A stretch of DNA of 64,000 nucleotides, taken from NCBI GenBank assembly GCA_033065855.1, contig JAVXUO010002999.1, positions 1 to 64,000 on the forward strand. Reading direction: 5' to 3'. Origin of the DNA: Escallonia rubra. Lineage: Eukaryota > Streptophyta > Magnoliopsida > Escalloniales > Escalloniaceae. The notes beneath the pieces are model-generated. The model was not told where the DNA came from. It ran no database searches and was given only the letters and a program-made list of their open reading frames with translations. Positions within the stretch are counted from its first letter, which is position 1, and every line of letters starts with the position of its first letter. Both the position numbers and the translations under genes were made by a program. Shown piece by piece: positions 11,857 through 23,061 of this stretch.

Positions 11857-13047
11857 ATGCTTTCCACTCAATCCAAGACAAGAAGCCTCAAGAAACTACT
11901 CTTTACCATCTCTGTAACACACAAACACCCACCTCCTTATGCACACTCCCAGAAGCAGACCTATGTGGACGTGTACATGAAGTGGAAGAAAGACTCCTAC
12001 TTTGACTCAATTGACTCCATCCACAGATCCCTTGAACTAAAACCCTTAATCTCTTTGAAGAATTGTATAGCATCTTCTCCAGATGGATGCATCCCAATCT
12101 CTGCTGTTTCCAAGAGGGGTATAGAATTAGGGGTACCCATTAAGGTTGCCAGGTTCCTCAGAAGTTACCCTTCTGTTTTCGAGGAATTTACTGGCCCCCA
12201 ATATGATTTGCCTTGGTTTAAGCTGACCCAGAAAGCCATTGAGCTTGATTTGGAAGAGAAGGGTGTTTATAGGGATTTCAAGGGTGAGATTCAAGCAAGG
12301 TTGAAGAAATTTGTACTTATGAGTGGTGAGAAGTGGTTGCCTTTTAAGATAATTCAGGGAATGCAGTGGTATTTGGGTTTGCCTGATGAGTACTTAAAAG
12401 ACCCAGAAGCGAACCTTGATGGGTGTTTTAGGGTTGTGCAGATGGGTGATGGGTTGAAGGGTTTGGCTGTCGAGAGCAACGAGAGGGTTTTCTCAGTGAT
12501 TCAGAAGAAAGCGATGAAAAGAGGACTTTGTAGTGGTGAGCCGATGGAAGTTTTGTCATTTCCGCTTTTTCCGTCGAAGGGTTTGAGGTTGAAGAGGAAG
12601 ATTTCTGATTGGTTTGATGAGTTTCAGAAGGTTCCGTACATTTCACCTTATGAGGACTATTTGGGGTTGAAAACAGGCAGTGACTTGTCGGAGAAACGGG
12701 TTGTTGGCGTGCTTCACGAGTTGCTTAGCCTGTTTGTTGAGCATGCTGCTGAGAGGAAGAAGCTTTTGTGCCTCCGAGAGTATTTGGGTTTGCCACAGAA
12801 GGTGCACAAGGCATTTGAGAGACATCTCTACATATTTTATCTGTCACTGAGGAACAAGACTTGCACAGTAATATTAAAAGAAGCTTACTGTGATAAGTTG
12901 GCCATTGAGGCCCATCCCCTCTCGGAAGTGAGGAAGAAATTCGTTAAGCTTATGAAGGAGTCTGAGGTTATCTTGAAAAACAGGAGGCTGCAAAATCAAA
13001 CTGTTCATCATAGAAGTGAGAATTTGAAACTGGACTTGGATTGTTAA
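11857..13047 (+). CDS. WTF9: PORR-domain organelle RNA splicing factor, WTF9-like (mitochondrial)
   Basis: This is an intact, intronless 396-residue protein. PORR proteins bind RNA and help splice group II introns in plant organelles; Arabidopsis WTF9 acts in mitochondria on the ccmFC and rpl2 introns. Residues 1-30 are rich in Lys, Ser, Thr and His with no acidic residue, fitting a mitochondrial presequence. The PORR domain runs from about residue 34 (QTYVDVYMKWKKDSYFDSI) to about residue 365. Typical blocks are ISAVSKRGIELGVPIKVARF (81-100), FLRSYPSVFEEF (100-111), WYLGLPDEYL (171-180) and LREYLGLPQKVHKAFERH. The start ATG follows aaaaagcc, and an in-frame stop in the leader excludes a longer start. 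Length and the block around residue 34 are closest to WTF9 as I remember it; that the gene acts on the same introns is inference. Confidence 0.88.
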   Translation: MLSTQSKTRSLKKLLFTISVTHKHPPPYAHSQKQTYVDVYMKWKKDSYFDSIDSIHRSLELKPLISLKNCIASSPDGCIPISAVSKRGIELGVPIKVARFLRSYPSVFEEFTGPQYDLPWFKLTQKAIELDLEEKGVYRDFKGEIQARLKKFVLMSGEKWLPFKIIQGMQWYLGLPDEYLKDPEANLDGCFRVVQMGDGLKGLAVESNERVFSVIQKKAMKRGLCSGEPMEVLSFPLFPSKGLRLKRKISDWFDEFQKVPYISPYEDYLGLKTGSDLSEKRVVGVLHELLSLFVEHAAERKKLLCLREYLGLPQKVHKAFERHLYIFYLSLRNKTCTVILKEAYCDKLAIEAHPLSEVRKKFVKLMKESEVILKNRRLQNQTVHHRSENLKLDLDC

Positions 13048-15334
13048 ATTAGTGGTGGAGAGTGGCCAAGATAGCATGTCATCACCTGGATTGGTATTCG
13101 GTTGTATTGACTATCCACTCGGCAAGGTTAGTTGCTTATATAAAATTCGTTTATCGAAGTATAACATTCAGTGAATTCATGTTGTGATGTTCTTCTCCCT
13201 TTTATGTGGCTCGCACCCCTAGGTTCCTTTTCCTCCTTTTTTAAGAATCTGAGGTTCTTTGACGTTATAAACTGCTTATAGAAATCTTTTGTTGCATGAC
13301 ATTAATATGTTTCTGCGCAAACTGAGTATTGGGAACACATGTAGTATTTGACAAGCAAAATGAGGGTAAGAATAAGGATATGGGAAATATGCATATATCC
13401 AAATGTCTTTCGCAGGAAGTTTGCTAAAAAGTTAAAGGAGCTAATTCAGAATAAGAGTTTAGTTTTATACAGAAGAAAATGTTATGGAGCTCATGTCCAT
13501 CCGTTTTTAGAGTTTGATTTTGATTGCTAAATGGAAGGTGCTGACTCTGATGACTGATTCCGTGACAAGTGTAATGATACTAAGCCTTGATTTGATTGTA
13601 TGGCCATATTAGTTTATTGGTACTAATGATTGCTTTGGGGTTATTAAGTGGTTTTCTTCTAACTAATCAATGTTGTGTACATCATATTCTTAAGTTTGGC
13701 CTTATATTTGATTTGGTTCCTTTTTGTGAGTATTAATTGCTTTCGCCACTCCACATGCAGTCCAGTATCCAATGTAATTCCGGCTGTTACAGAGATTGCA
13801 GTTGTAGCTTATTGATGTACATCTTCTCCCTATTTTTCTTTACTACTGCATAGCTTCTCAGTGTCTAAATGCGTCTGCATTGTTTAGTTGAGACTACGAT
13901 CACTATTGAGAGTTTAATTTCTTTTTGTAGAATGTGCAGTCAAATGTAACCCAAGAGTACACTTACGAGGTCTTTATCATAAACAAGGACTGAATACATA
14001 CATGACTTATAAGTGATGGGTTTGAGAAGTTGAAATGGACTCTTGTCAATGTGTTTTTTTCTTATCTTGCTATCAACACAGCCGGTCAATTACTTTTGGT
14101 ACCTTTTAGATTAATGGACAACACTTTTTATAGGTTATATAACCTTAGCAGCGCTGATAGTGGGGATGCGGAATTAGATCCGTTAAGCAACAGTTCAGAG
14201 GCAGAACTCCTAAATGAGGAAGCTGGCCTTGGCTATGGCTGAAAATTTCAATGACAAGGATGGCACTGAAGAAACTTTTGTAGTAGAGTTACAAGCGAAC
14301 TTTGTGTTTGAGTTTCAATTATTGATGCTGTTTTGCACGATATAGTATGCTGTCCAAATTGATGTCTACTGAGTTGATTTGTATGGGTTTATTTTTTTTG
14401 AGATTCCATGCTATGCTTAATTGTATGTGTGGGATGTCCTTTTGCGTTTGATTCATGAGGGTTTATCCTTGACAAAATTTGGAATACTAGATGAAGAGGA
14501 CCTACACTTCATTCTTGTTTGTGAAGAAAGTTTTACTTAAACTTTTAAGCGACAAAATTGTAATGTAGGCAATGAAAAAGTGGAGTGTGATTATCAATCT
14601 CCTAGATGAACCATTGTAGGAAATTTTAAATGCATACAATCCACGTGCATTGCACATGCCACTACTCATCGAGTGAAAATTAAATGAATAGGATTATTGA
14701 TTATGGAAGTTTAAGATATCTTCACATCCTTTTTCGATTCAGATGGTCTCGGTAGATGAAACAAGGAAGCTTTAGGTAGAGCTAGCAGTCTTGGCTTGAC
14801 GATGGTATGTGTGCTTTTATGAGAATTGAGGATGACGGAGATTGAGGATGACGGAGCAAGTAAATCAGCTAATTGTAAGAGATTAGGCCCTTATCCTCTC
14901 ATTTGTGGCCTCACAAAACTTAGCAATAAGCAGATTGACAGGTGGGGTTCCTGCAGCCCCAAGTCGCCTGCCCACTGGTTTTTTTTTTTTTTCTGTTCCA
15001 GATTCCATTGTTGTACTCTCTCTCATATTTCTATCTGTTAAAATTCCTTATGTTTCCCCTCCCTCTCTTTTTTTATTGTCCTTAAATTTATGTCTTCCTA
15101 TTTATGTTGATGCCCGTTGATTCATCAATCGTTTTGCCCCTTTTCCTTGTTTGGTTTGTTCCACAATCCTTCATTCATGTTGAAATCAATCCAAAATCTT
15201 TTCTTCAGCTTTTTGATCACATAGATACATTTCCATTCTGTGAATCTTGTTTAATTTTATTTTCTTGAGATTTTATGAAAATTGATGTAATCTGTTTTTG
15301 GGTGTTTGAATTGATGGGGTTGTGTTAAAAGCTT
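13048..15334. other. PORR 3' flank; no further gene recognised
   Basis: The PORR 3' untranslated region probably lies just after 13047, but I see no decisive poly(A) signal. A small frame at 13348-13530 ends in a Lys/Arg-rich stretch and FDFDC, vaguely like the PORR tail (KLDLDC). It may be a decayed duplicate or coincidence. The frame at 14030-14242 (ending EEAGLGYG) has an acidic tail and no domain I recognise. The rest is AT-rich spacer with a T run near 14980. Confidence 0.45.
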
Positions 15335-15706
15335 AGTGACTGCAAAACTTGGGATGTTGCATGATGTGTTGGACCATGTATATGGTGCATTTATGCACAG
15401 AACAAAGGTAAGCCCACAATATTTTAAGAAGGGTGGGGTGGTACGAAGCTTGAGCTCTGGAGTGTGTGATCAAGCAGCTTTTCTTTGCTGAGGTGGAATG
15501 CCAGAATTGGCCTCCCAGTTTGATCCAACCCGCTTGGAAAACAATTTGGGAGACCGAGATTGCTTGTTTGAAAGGAGTTTTTAGGACACCCTGTGATCGA
15601 CAGCTTCTTAGTTCATTGCCTCGTGAGATTCTCATGACTAGGGTTGCCTTCCTTGCGCCAAAATTCGTGCCGCCGCAGAAGATGGCCTGTGTGGTTCATC
15701 TTGCAG
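15335..15706 (+). pseudogene. Fragment of an ABHD18-like alpha/beta hydrolase gene, frameshifted
   Basis: The sequence reads as the conserved N-terminal part of the plant ABHD18-type alpha/beta hydrolase family. Blocks in order are LGMLHDVLDHVYGAFMHRTK (from about 15348), WGGTKLEL (about 15434-15457), then IKQLFF and NWPPSLIQPAWKTIWETE (15469-15565), FRTPCDRQLLSSLP (about 15579-15620), and FLAPKFVPPQKMACVVHLAG (about 15647-15706). The three segments lie in three different frames, so there are at least two frameshifts (near 15425 and 15457). The expected initiator Met is replaced by Leu (tta). A GT directly after HLAG looks like an intron donor, but no downstream exon with the catalytic Ser region can be found. 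It is a truncated, dead gene copy. A functional copy is presumably elsewhere. Confidence 0.75.
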
Positions 15707-17376
15707 GTAATGCGTTAAGTTCTGTAGGTTTTACCAAATTTGGAGTTGATATTAAATTTTTGGTCCGATGGTCTTATCTTTGCCTGCATTGTTATGATAG
15801 AGATGTCAATTTTGTTATTTGTTGATCCTGTTATTATGTGCTAGAACTAGAATAGGGACATTGTTTTTTGTGCGTAGTGCACTCGTTGGATAACCTCTTA
15901 GAGCTTCTACCTAAAACGAGAGTCATGATCTATAATTAGTGAATTACATTCAGTTGGTTAGAACTTCGGATTTTCGCTTGATTTAAAGGGGTGATATCAT
16001 TAGAAGCCTCCGCATACGCACCCCACACTTTGGTGTACATCAAAGTTGCACCAATTCAACCTCTGCCTCGAGAAATCAGGCAAAATATGATCTCTAGACC
16101 CACCTTAGGTGTAAAATTTAATTTTTCTCATAAAGTTGAAATGTTTTTCACCTCTAATGACCTTAATAATTTTTTTTCCAATCTCTTGAAGTACGGGAGG
16201 TTTCGTTAACTTGTCAAAGTTGATTGTTGGTAGAAAAATCAGTTGAAAGTGAGGGGAGGGGTATATGGAGAGCTACTAACCCAGTTTTCATATGTACTTA
16301 CCACCCTCAAATCAGCGCTGGGAAATCTGGAGTTAGTCTGCCATCTTCAGTTTGGTGATGCCTCATTCAGTACTGGAGCTCTAAGGAGTTGGTTGTTGCT
16401 CAGCCAAAGAGGAGCTGGAGTGTGGGTTTGACTTCCCCATGTCTGTTTTGTTGCATTTGCAAGAAAAGAAGAGAGTTTTGAAGCCGCAGATACCTTTGAC
16501 GAAGTCAAAGGCTTCTCCTCGTGTTCTCTTTTTAGTTGAGCTGGGAAAGACTTGGCAGCTTCCAGTGATGCCGTCATAGCTTTTTGGGCCATTCTCACTG
16601 TGCCCAAAAGTGGACTCCTCACATTTTTCTTTACATCAAATTTAAATTGGATGCATCAGAAATTTACCTTAGGCACCATGTTATCAGCTCTATTATGCAT
16701 AACCAGTTTCAAGCCTGACCCAAATCGTGTTCCCATTGACTGCTTTTCGATTTTGTTTTAAACGAGAAACAATTGAGAAGTAAGTCTGAGCCTTGCTTCT
16801 CTTGGAAGTGTAATAGTTGAAAATATCAACTTTAAGCAAACTCCTGTCGTGTGCTGGAAATGTGACTTTTACTGGGTTACATGGTGTTGTACTTGTGACC
16901 GTTTTCGATCAATACCCATGAGATATGATGGGCGCAGATGATATGCTGTGCATAATTAGGGAAATTGGTGGTCATGCTCTTGGAGGTTAGTACCATGAGG
17001 GTCAGCAATCCTGGTGCAGAGGGCATTTTCCTTCATATGCAGGAAAACTTGGAGGCTGGAAACTGGTTGAGCAAAGCTCGGCAATGATTCACCGATCACA
17101 ATGTAGCCTAATAGAGCCCTCTTGGAGGCTCTCAAATCAAGAAGTGGCCTGAATGTCTTACAGAGTCCCTTAGCAAAGATGAGATGGTAAAGCTTGTGGC
17201 ATATGTTTGTGGCATCTTAGAGAGAACTTCGACATATGGGAGGCAATTGGCTCTTTGTCACTTACGATTGTGTGGACTCCCACACAAATCGATGTGGTCA
17301 AGCCATAGAAGGGGAAGATGGATGGATAGTTCCTTTGCGTGACTTGGGTTTGTAGGTGCTTGGCGGAACTGATTTA
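15707..17376. other. No gene recognised downstream of the hydrolase fragment
   Basis: Several short frames exist (15991-16209, 16243-16431, 16552-16761) but none shows a domain or continuous coding bias. A stretch at about 17140-17260 reads WPECLTESLSKDEMVKL and onward in one frame between stops. I cannot place it. It may be a remnant of another gene. Confidence 0.4.
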
Positions 17377-17706
17377 TAGCTATTGATTGTGAACTCTTTT
17401 TTCGTCACTTAAAGCAAATTATAACAAGATTGGTAAAACATGGCGTTAAAGGCTTTAATTGGCAGTCCAAACTTCTTGAAGTTGTAAATACCTGTCTTTC
17501 TGACATCAGAGGATGCTTATTTTCATGTTTTCTCCCCGTAAATTTTCATTCAGCTCAATACTATACTCAGGTATCTATAATAATCTAAGATTGTTTGCTA
17601 TGTAGGAGGGGAGAAGGATCTAGAGTAAAAATCTACATTCGCGGCTGTTTTCGATGCACTACATTATGAAATGCTATTGTCTATTGATAGTCTTGATCCT
17701 TGAAGT
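17377..17706 (+). repeat. 330-bp duplicated segment, copy 2
   Basis: Same orientation and same length as 1842-2171, with 9 substitutions counted by eye and no indel. The flanks differ on both sides (left ggaactgattta, right cataaaagtggg). It is the only part of the left-edge mosaic repeated here. Confidence 0.85.
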
Positions 17707-17908
17707 CATAAAAGTGGGAATGCCCTAAGAAGGGAAAAGCAATCTATGTTCTTCCCATAGCAGGCACTGGAGACCATACATTTGACCAAGGACTGCGTCT
17801 TAGTGGACCACTACTAAACATAGACATAGCAGTGATGGTACTTGAGAGTTAACATCACTTCCACTACTTTGGTTGCCGAAGAAAAGCTTCTCCCATACTT
17901 TGTCGTCT
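17707..17908. other. Short spacer
   Basis: A 200-bp spacer between the duplicated segment and the truncated Mutator-like copy. Nothing is recognised. Confidence 0.4.
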
Positions 17909-18538
17909 GGTGAACCATCACTCGTTCACTGTGTTCGCACCGGCGGTCCAACAAAGAGGTGAAATAGTGGAGCAAGTATCCGATAAGGGTGAAGACTCAC
18001 TACCAAGGATTCCAGTCGTCCTTGGTGTCGAGGTCGGCCGATGCGAGACCGTCTGCTTTCGCACCTTCTGAAGCTGCGGTCGAGAAAGGCCCGAATTAGA
18101 CCCAGTTGCCAGCGACTTGAACCCAAACCTACCGTTTATTTCTCTCAAATTGCAAAACCCAGATGGTTCATAGCTTGAATTGGATGAATTCATGGGATTG
18201 ATTAACAGAAAAATGTTGGAACTTTAAATGAGAAAGAGGTACAAATCTGACTGTTGCGATTAGGGTTTGTGTGTGCCGGAGGTTTGTTTACAAGCTATGA
18301 CATCTAATCAATCTATTCCCCTTTCTCACAAATTGATTTGAATTTCGGCTGATAATCCTTCGAGTTCAATGACTTCTTTCAGTGTTATTATTTTGCTTTA
18401 TCATGTCACTCTAATTCATTCTAGCTCCATTCTTATGTTTTAGTTATGTTAGTATTTTACAGAATCTTGGGAGCAATTTTGAATTAATGGAACAGTTGAG
18501 ATTAATTCCAGCTCCATTCTTGTGCAGATTGAGATTAT

Positions 18539-18569
<31 letters not shown>

Positions 18570-18821
18570 GAGAAGAAGAAGAAGCAGAGGAACAGAGACA
18601 GAAAGGGGAGATGGGGTAGGGGAAATGACAAACTTGCCCATGCCAAAATGGCATGTGCCGTGCACATGCGGACTTAACATCCGAAATTGAACGGCCATCC
18701 ACTTTTAGAGCTGTTTGCAATGATTTTGTCAACCTCGGGGGACGCTATTGCAAAAGTTGTAAACACAGGGAGTAAAGTGCAAAAACGTGTAAACCTCAGG
18801 GGACAGTTTTGTAATTAACCC
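17909..18821 (-). mobile_element. Mutator-like (Pack-MULE type) element, truncated inverted copy
   Basis: Read on the minus strand from 18821, this matches the left 0.9 kb of the full element at 23062-24573. It has the terminus gggttaattac, the cctgaggtttacac block, a GA/CT microsatellite (about 18538-18571), and a 91-residue open frame (18193 down to 17918) differing from its partner at 23681-23971 by only a few residues. It stops abruptly at 17909, so the other terminal repeat is missing. Immediately outside its terminus (18822-18830) lies ttacggttc, the reverse complement of the 9 bp next to the right end of the other copy. Confidence 0.8.
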
Positions 18822-20860
18822 TTACGGTTCTTATCAAAATTGTCACCATTTTATGCTTGATGGAGTATTGCAGCAACATGCTTCAAGTGCAGTTAGAAAA
18901 TAAAATCTTAGCAAATATGAAACTAGTTAATTTTGTTCTATATAGGGTAAATTGGTTGGCTGTTTCAACAATGTTGTGAAATGGGCAGATAGACCACACT
19001 AAAAAGGCACCTAAGAAATGACTTCAGAGCAATTCTTTTTTATTAGAATTATTGTGTTAGCTAAAAAGCATAACTCATATGTGTTTAGACTTGATCAAAA
19101 ATCATAAGCACCACTCCAGATATATATTGTACCTAACAATATACTTAAATCTACATTTCGAGTGCCACAATGCTGAGATAACAAACTACCCCGCCAGTGA
19201 CATAGTGGGAGCTGTAGTTTGGAGTGAACTGAATTGTATTGGCATCCACAATCACCATTTTGATCAAACATAGAGGCGTTCAGAGGTAAGAGTTTATGTG
19301 CACGTGTTTCTCATCAAAGAAAAAGATCCATAAACAATCAATACTTTAATGTGAACACGCATCTGAGCACACACATCTATGCGGATTCAGAGTCCGTTAG
19401 CCATTATCCAATAAGTCCTTAATCTGTCTATGCAACTCTCATCTTGTAATATTGTCATTAAGCATAGATGTGTGTGCTTAGATGTGTGTTCACGTTAAAG
19501 TATTAATCGTTCATGGATCTTTTTCTTTGATGAGTAACACATGTACAACTTGATCACCTTAGCTTAGTCTGTAATAAAGACCATAATAAGGTTTTTTTTT
19601 ATGCTAACAATGGATGCCGAGGACTAAGCTGGGTATAGCATGGCTACAACAACTCTTATTATGAACCTTTCAAACCTAATACAAATTTACATAAATTCAA
19701 TATCTGCAATATATCAGCGAATGAGTCTGTGCATTCTAAAAAATAAATACGCAAAATTGGATTATCACTCGTTCAGAGCTGATTATAAGTACTTTAATTC
19801 AACCAACCCCTGGTGTTCCTAACAAAACTCCACATGAGTTATGATATTCCCATTAATTGGATATAGAGCTTTATCATTCACTGCTATTACACCTTAGAAG
19901 TTTTATTGGTCACGTGTAACATAGTTGACATAGCAACTTCAGGATCTAATTTTCGTTGCATCACTTCCTCGAAAATTCATGTATTTGATTGTCAGATGTT
20001 ACAACAAAATTTCTATTATCATTATGAATACCTTCAATATATTTCCTATTGTGCGCCCCTGTGAGTATTAGTTAACATGTTTAAAATGTAATAAGGCGGT
20101 GAGCAACCTGTTATGTGAAAGTGCTATTGGGAGTGATATAGCACCGAAACAGAGTAAACATGTTTTATCTTTTTTCTAGCTTCCTATGCTCTGGCCCTAC
20201 CTTTCTTAACTGAAACAAAGGAACATCTTGTGCATTTGCATGGTTCCATTACTACGGGATCATTGGTGTCTTTTGAGCCACTCAAAGAGGATTTTTTTTT
20301 GCCTTCGCTAACACTGTATGCTATAATCTCTTTAAATACATATGAAGTTTCGTTGTTATAATATTTATTGGTAGTGTCATAGCTTCCAAAGTTTGATAAG
20401 AAGTTATTTGAGTTTAGGACGTGGTTTTCACTTCCTAACCCTTTATCTCAATTGCGTATTCAGTTAAAATCTGAGATGTTATTTTGTTTATAGTTCTACA
20501 GATATTTAAAGTTTCATGAGATACATCCATTATTTGATTTAATAATCATGTTATCTCAGTTTTTCCAACTCCATGGTCTAAGTGTATAATTCCTGTCATA
20601 TGATTTAATAAACAAGGAATTTTCATAAGTTTTTCAGTTGAATTCACCTTTGATTAGGCTCTGATACCAATTTTGTAGTGCCAAATTCTCCTTTGGTCAG
20701 GAAAGACATGTTCTAATCTTGAGAGGGGTCAATTTTAGTCTTTCGAGAAGTATGAGGTGTTTTAAGTGAACTGTATACAAGTTGAGGGCTGAAAATGAAA
20801 TTAACCAGACAGCTGGCAACTTAAAGTTAAGTTGCCAACGGTAGCAACGGATCATCTCCT
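18822..20860. other. Left part of the segment between inverted MULE copies; no gene
   Basis: No coding frame with a recognisable domain. The main structure is the inverted repeat at 19295-19548, described separately. The remainder is AT-rich. This is the left half of the 4.2-kb segment that appears to have been inverted. Confidence 0.5.
19295..19548. repeat. Near-perfect inverted repeat forming a hairpin with about 88-bp arms
   Basis: The left arm 19295-19382 is matched by the reverse complement of 19462-19548 with only a handful of mismatches. The words tcatcaaagaaaaagatcca, atactttaa, gtgaacac and gcacacacatctatgc appear in the left arm and inverted in the right. The spacer is about 79 bp. 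The arms are too alike for chance. It could be a foldback MITE or a young inverted duplication, and a transcript would form a long double-stranded RNA suitable for Dicer-like processing. I find no protein-coding content and no other copy here. Confidence 0.8.
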
Positions 20861-20885
20861 ACACACACACACACACACACACACA
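20861..20885. repeat. (AC)n microsatellite
   Basis: About twelve uninterrupted AC units directly at the left edge of the next TIR element. Confidence 0.9.
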
Positions 20886-20888
20886 TGG

Positions 20889-22046
20889 AGCTGATCCGTT
20901 AACCGCATGGACAACTTGTGTTAAGTTGCCCGCGCGATCTGTAAACGGTCCAATATTTTTTTTTTTTATGTTTTTTTTAAGTACGTCCGCTACATTACGT
21001 AGTAGACTTTTTTTTTTTTTTTGACAAAATTGCCCTGCAAAGAATAGCCCCTGTAATGCAATGAAGGAAAGAATAATACACTAGTCCGCTACATAATGTA
21101 GCGGACTATTGTATTTTGCTTCTTTGCCACTTCTGCAACTGGCAAGGAGTTTCATGCAATCTTCGGCATCAAAGAGTGACCTTGCTCAACTGGCCTTCCT
21201 TGCAACTGATAGGATCCGTGTCTCCTTACATTGGCCTTCCTTAATACGATCAATATGCGGAACAACAGCTTGCACAGAACCATCCCCAAAGAGATTGGCA
21301 AATTGTATCGCCTTAAACGACTTCCAAGGTGAGCTACCAGCAAATTTGACATATTGCAAGCGGATCATAACCATTTAACCTTGGAGGGAAAATTCTTAGC
21401 AGTCTAGCCTCCTTGTCAAGGTTATTTGATTTGCACCTTTCACACAACCATTTCGTGGGACTAATTCCATCTATATTCAGAAATCTCTCCTTTATCCGTA
21501 CACTTGCTCTGGACTATAACAATCTAGAGGGAGGCATTCCTCCTAAACTTGGGCAACTTTTCAACTTGGAGATTGTTCAGTTGTTGTGTAACAACCTCTT
21601 CGGTGTGGTTCCTCCAGTTATCGTGTAACAACCTCTCCGGTTGGAGGTGACGGTTTAACCGGTGACCACTCCGGCGGCAGATCTGCAGCGACGCGAAGAA
21701 TTGGTGACGGGGCGAAAGAATTCATGGCGGCAACAGTGGATTGAAGACCCCCGCTGGTGGGAGAAGGCGGTGGCTACCCCGACATCGTCCTCGATTGGCA
21801 AAGTTACGATGACGGTGCTATTGCCTGTTGGAACCAGTGAGAAAAGAAAAAGTGTTTTTTTTATAAATGTAATCCGCTACATTATGTAGAGGACCAATAC
21901 TCTAATTGGGGGTTGACGGGCAATTTTATCAAAAATTATGTAGCGGACGTACTTAAAAAAATGCAAAAAAAAAAAAAAGGATCTTGGTAGTCTACAGATC
22001 GCGCTGGCAACTTGAGTTAAGTTACCGGCGCGAGCAATAGATCAGT
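20889..22046. mobile_element. Long-TIR element carrying a captured gene fragment (Pack-TIR)
   Basis: The left flank 20889-21112 and the right flank 21862-22046 are imperfect inverted repeats of about 200 bp. Shared words (right side inverted) include gcgcgatctgta, a long T run, ttaagtacgtccgctacat, aaaattgccc and ctacataatgtagcgga. Between them sits an LRR receptor-kinase fragment and a 200-bp tail of unknown origin. Long TIRs around non-transposon coding sequence are the Pack-MULE pattern. I could not identify a clean 9-bp target duplication because both edges abut microsatellites, so the superfamily is inferred. Confidence 0.65.
21113..21640 (+). pseudogene. LRR receptor-like kinase ectodomain fragment
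   Basis: Leucine-rich repeats of the receptor-kinase type can be read in shifting frames: INMRNNSLHRTIPKEIGKLY (about 21250-21310), FQGELPANLTYC (about 21325-21360), then from 21413 LFDLHLSHNHFVGLIPSIF, LALDYNNLEGGIPPKLGQL and NLEIVQLLCNNLFGVVPPVI, following the plant LxxLxLxxNxLxGxIPxxL pattern. At least two frameshifts separate these blocks. There is no signal peptide, transmembrane segment or kinase domain. The fragment is bounded by the terminal inverted repeats at 20889 and 22046, so it looks captured by a transposon. The style resembles the large EFR/Xa21-like class, but the parent gene cannot be assigned. Confidence 0.75.
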
Positions 22047-22137
22047 ATATATATATTATATATATATATATATGGGTGTGTGTGTGTGTGTATGTGTGTG
22101 TGTGTGTACACACACACACACACACATATATATATAC
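22046..22137. repeat. Compound (TA)n(TG)n(AC)n(TA)n microsatellite
   Basis: Alternating TA, TG and AC runs form a 90-bp low-complexity tract. The TG and following AC runs are mutually complementary and could form a cruciform. The open frame that crosses this tract is an artefact. Confidence 0.9.
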
Positions 22138-23061
22138 TAATCTATTAAGACTCAATAGTCATATTCGTCCTATTCGTCCTAATATTATTCTCATGAAATT
22201 AATTAAATTTAAATCAAATGTTAGATCATTATTTTGTTTTACAATATCAAAAGTTATTTATAATTTTGGATCTATGGATACTTATTCTCGTGTTAGAGTA
22301 AGCTTTTTAGAAATATAATTGTCAAATTTGAGTTTGATATATTAGTATATTCATTAGGAAGAGTTTTAGAATATTTGAATATACTTTTCAAATTATACAT
22401 GGCTTACTAATATAGAAATTAACTAATCTAGAGATAAGGACCCCATCCAAGATATTGTTGACTTTTAGCGGCACTTTTGTATTTGACATTTAGTATTTTA
22501 AATTTTATTTCACATTGAATATATAATGTGATGATAAGCGATGATGTGTTGCACAAAGAAATATTGTAGAATTTCATTATAAAGTTATGTATAAAACAAA
22601 ACAAAGTTAGCATGGTTAATTCAGATTTCAACTAGATAGTCAACTTTGCTAAATTTAAAGATGCATCTAACTTGATTAAGATGTTGATTAAAAATTTTGG
22701 TCAATGATTTCCTTACTCTTAGGTTTTGTGCTATCATATTTAGCTGCATTGGTTAAATATAGAAACATTATAATATGCAAGTTCCATATAAGATTTATTG
22801 TGATAACAGTGTAAATTTAAAGCTTTAAGCATGTGAGCATGAGTTAAATTCAACTAATTGTTTGTTGGAAAAAATTTGAACAAAATCTTTTTCTATGGGT
22901 TTTTTTTTATTTTGAGAAATTAAAATCTTAAACATTCTAAATTCTACATTAGCAATATACTAATATAATATTATTTTATTTTAACTTTAACAATTGACGA
23001 TATTTTTGGGTGGGACCAAATGATCAACAAATCTAAGGGTATGCAAATATTATTTTAGATA
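22138..23061. other. AT-rich spacer, no gene
   Basis: Strongly AT-rich with no recognisable coding sequence. It is the right end of the 4.2-kb segment lying between the two inverted Mutator-like copies. Its last bases before the element (ttttagata) do not repeat on the other side of the element. Confidence 0.5.

Noticed and set aside
16347..16622. Minus-strand frame with Lys/Ala/Ser-rich sequence as a possible gene
   Set aside because: No homology could be recognised, the start is arbitrary and flanking sequence shows no splice or coding pattern.
22076..22318. Open frame starting with alternating Val/Cys then Thr/His
   Set aside because: Its start is translated TG/AC microsatellite and the rest has no domain.
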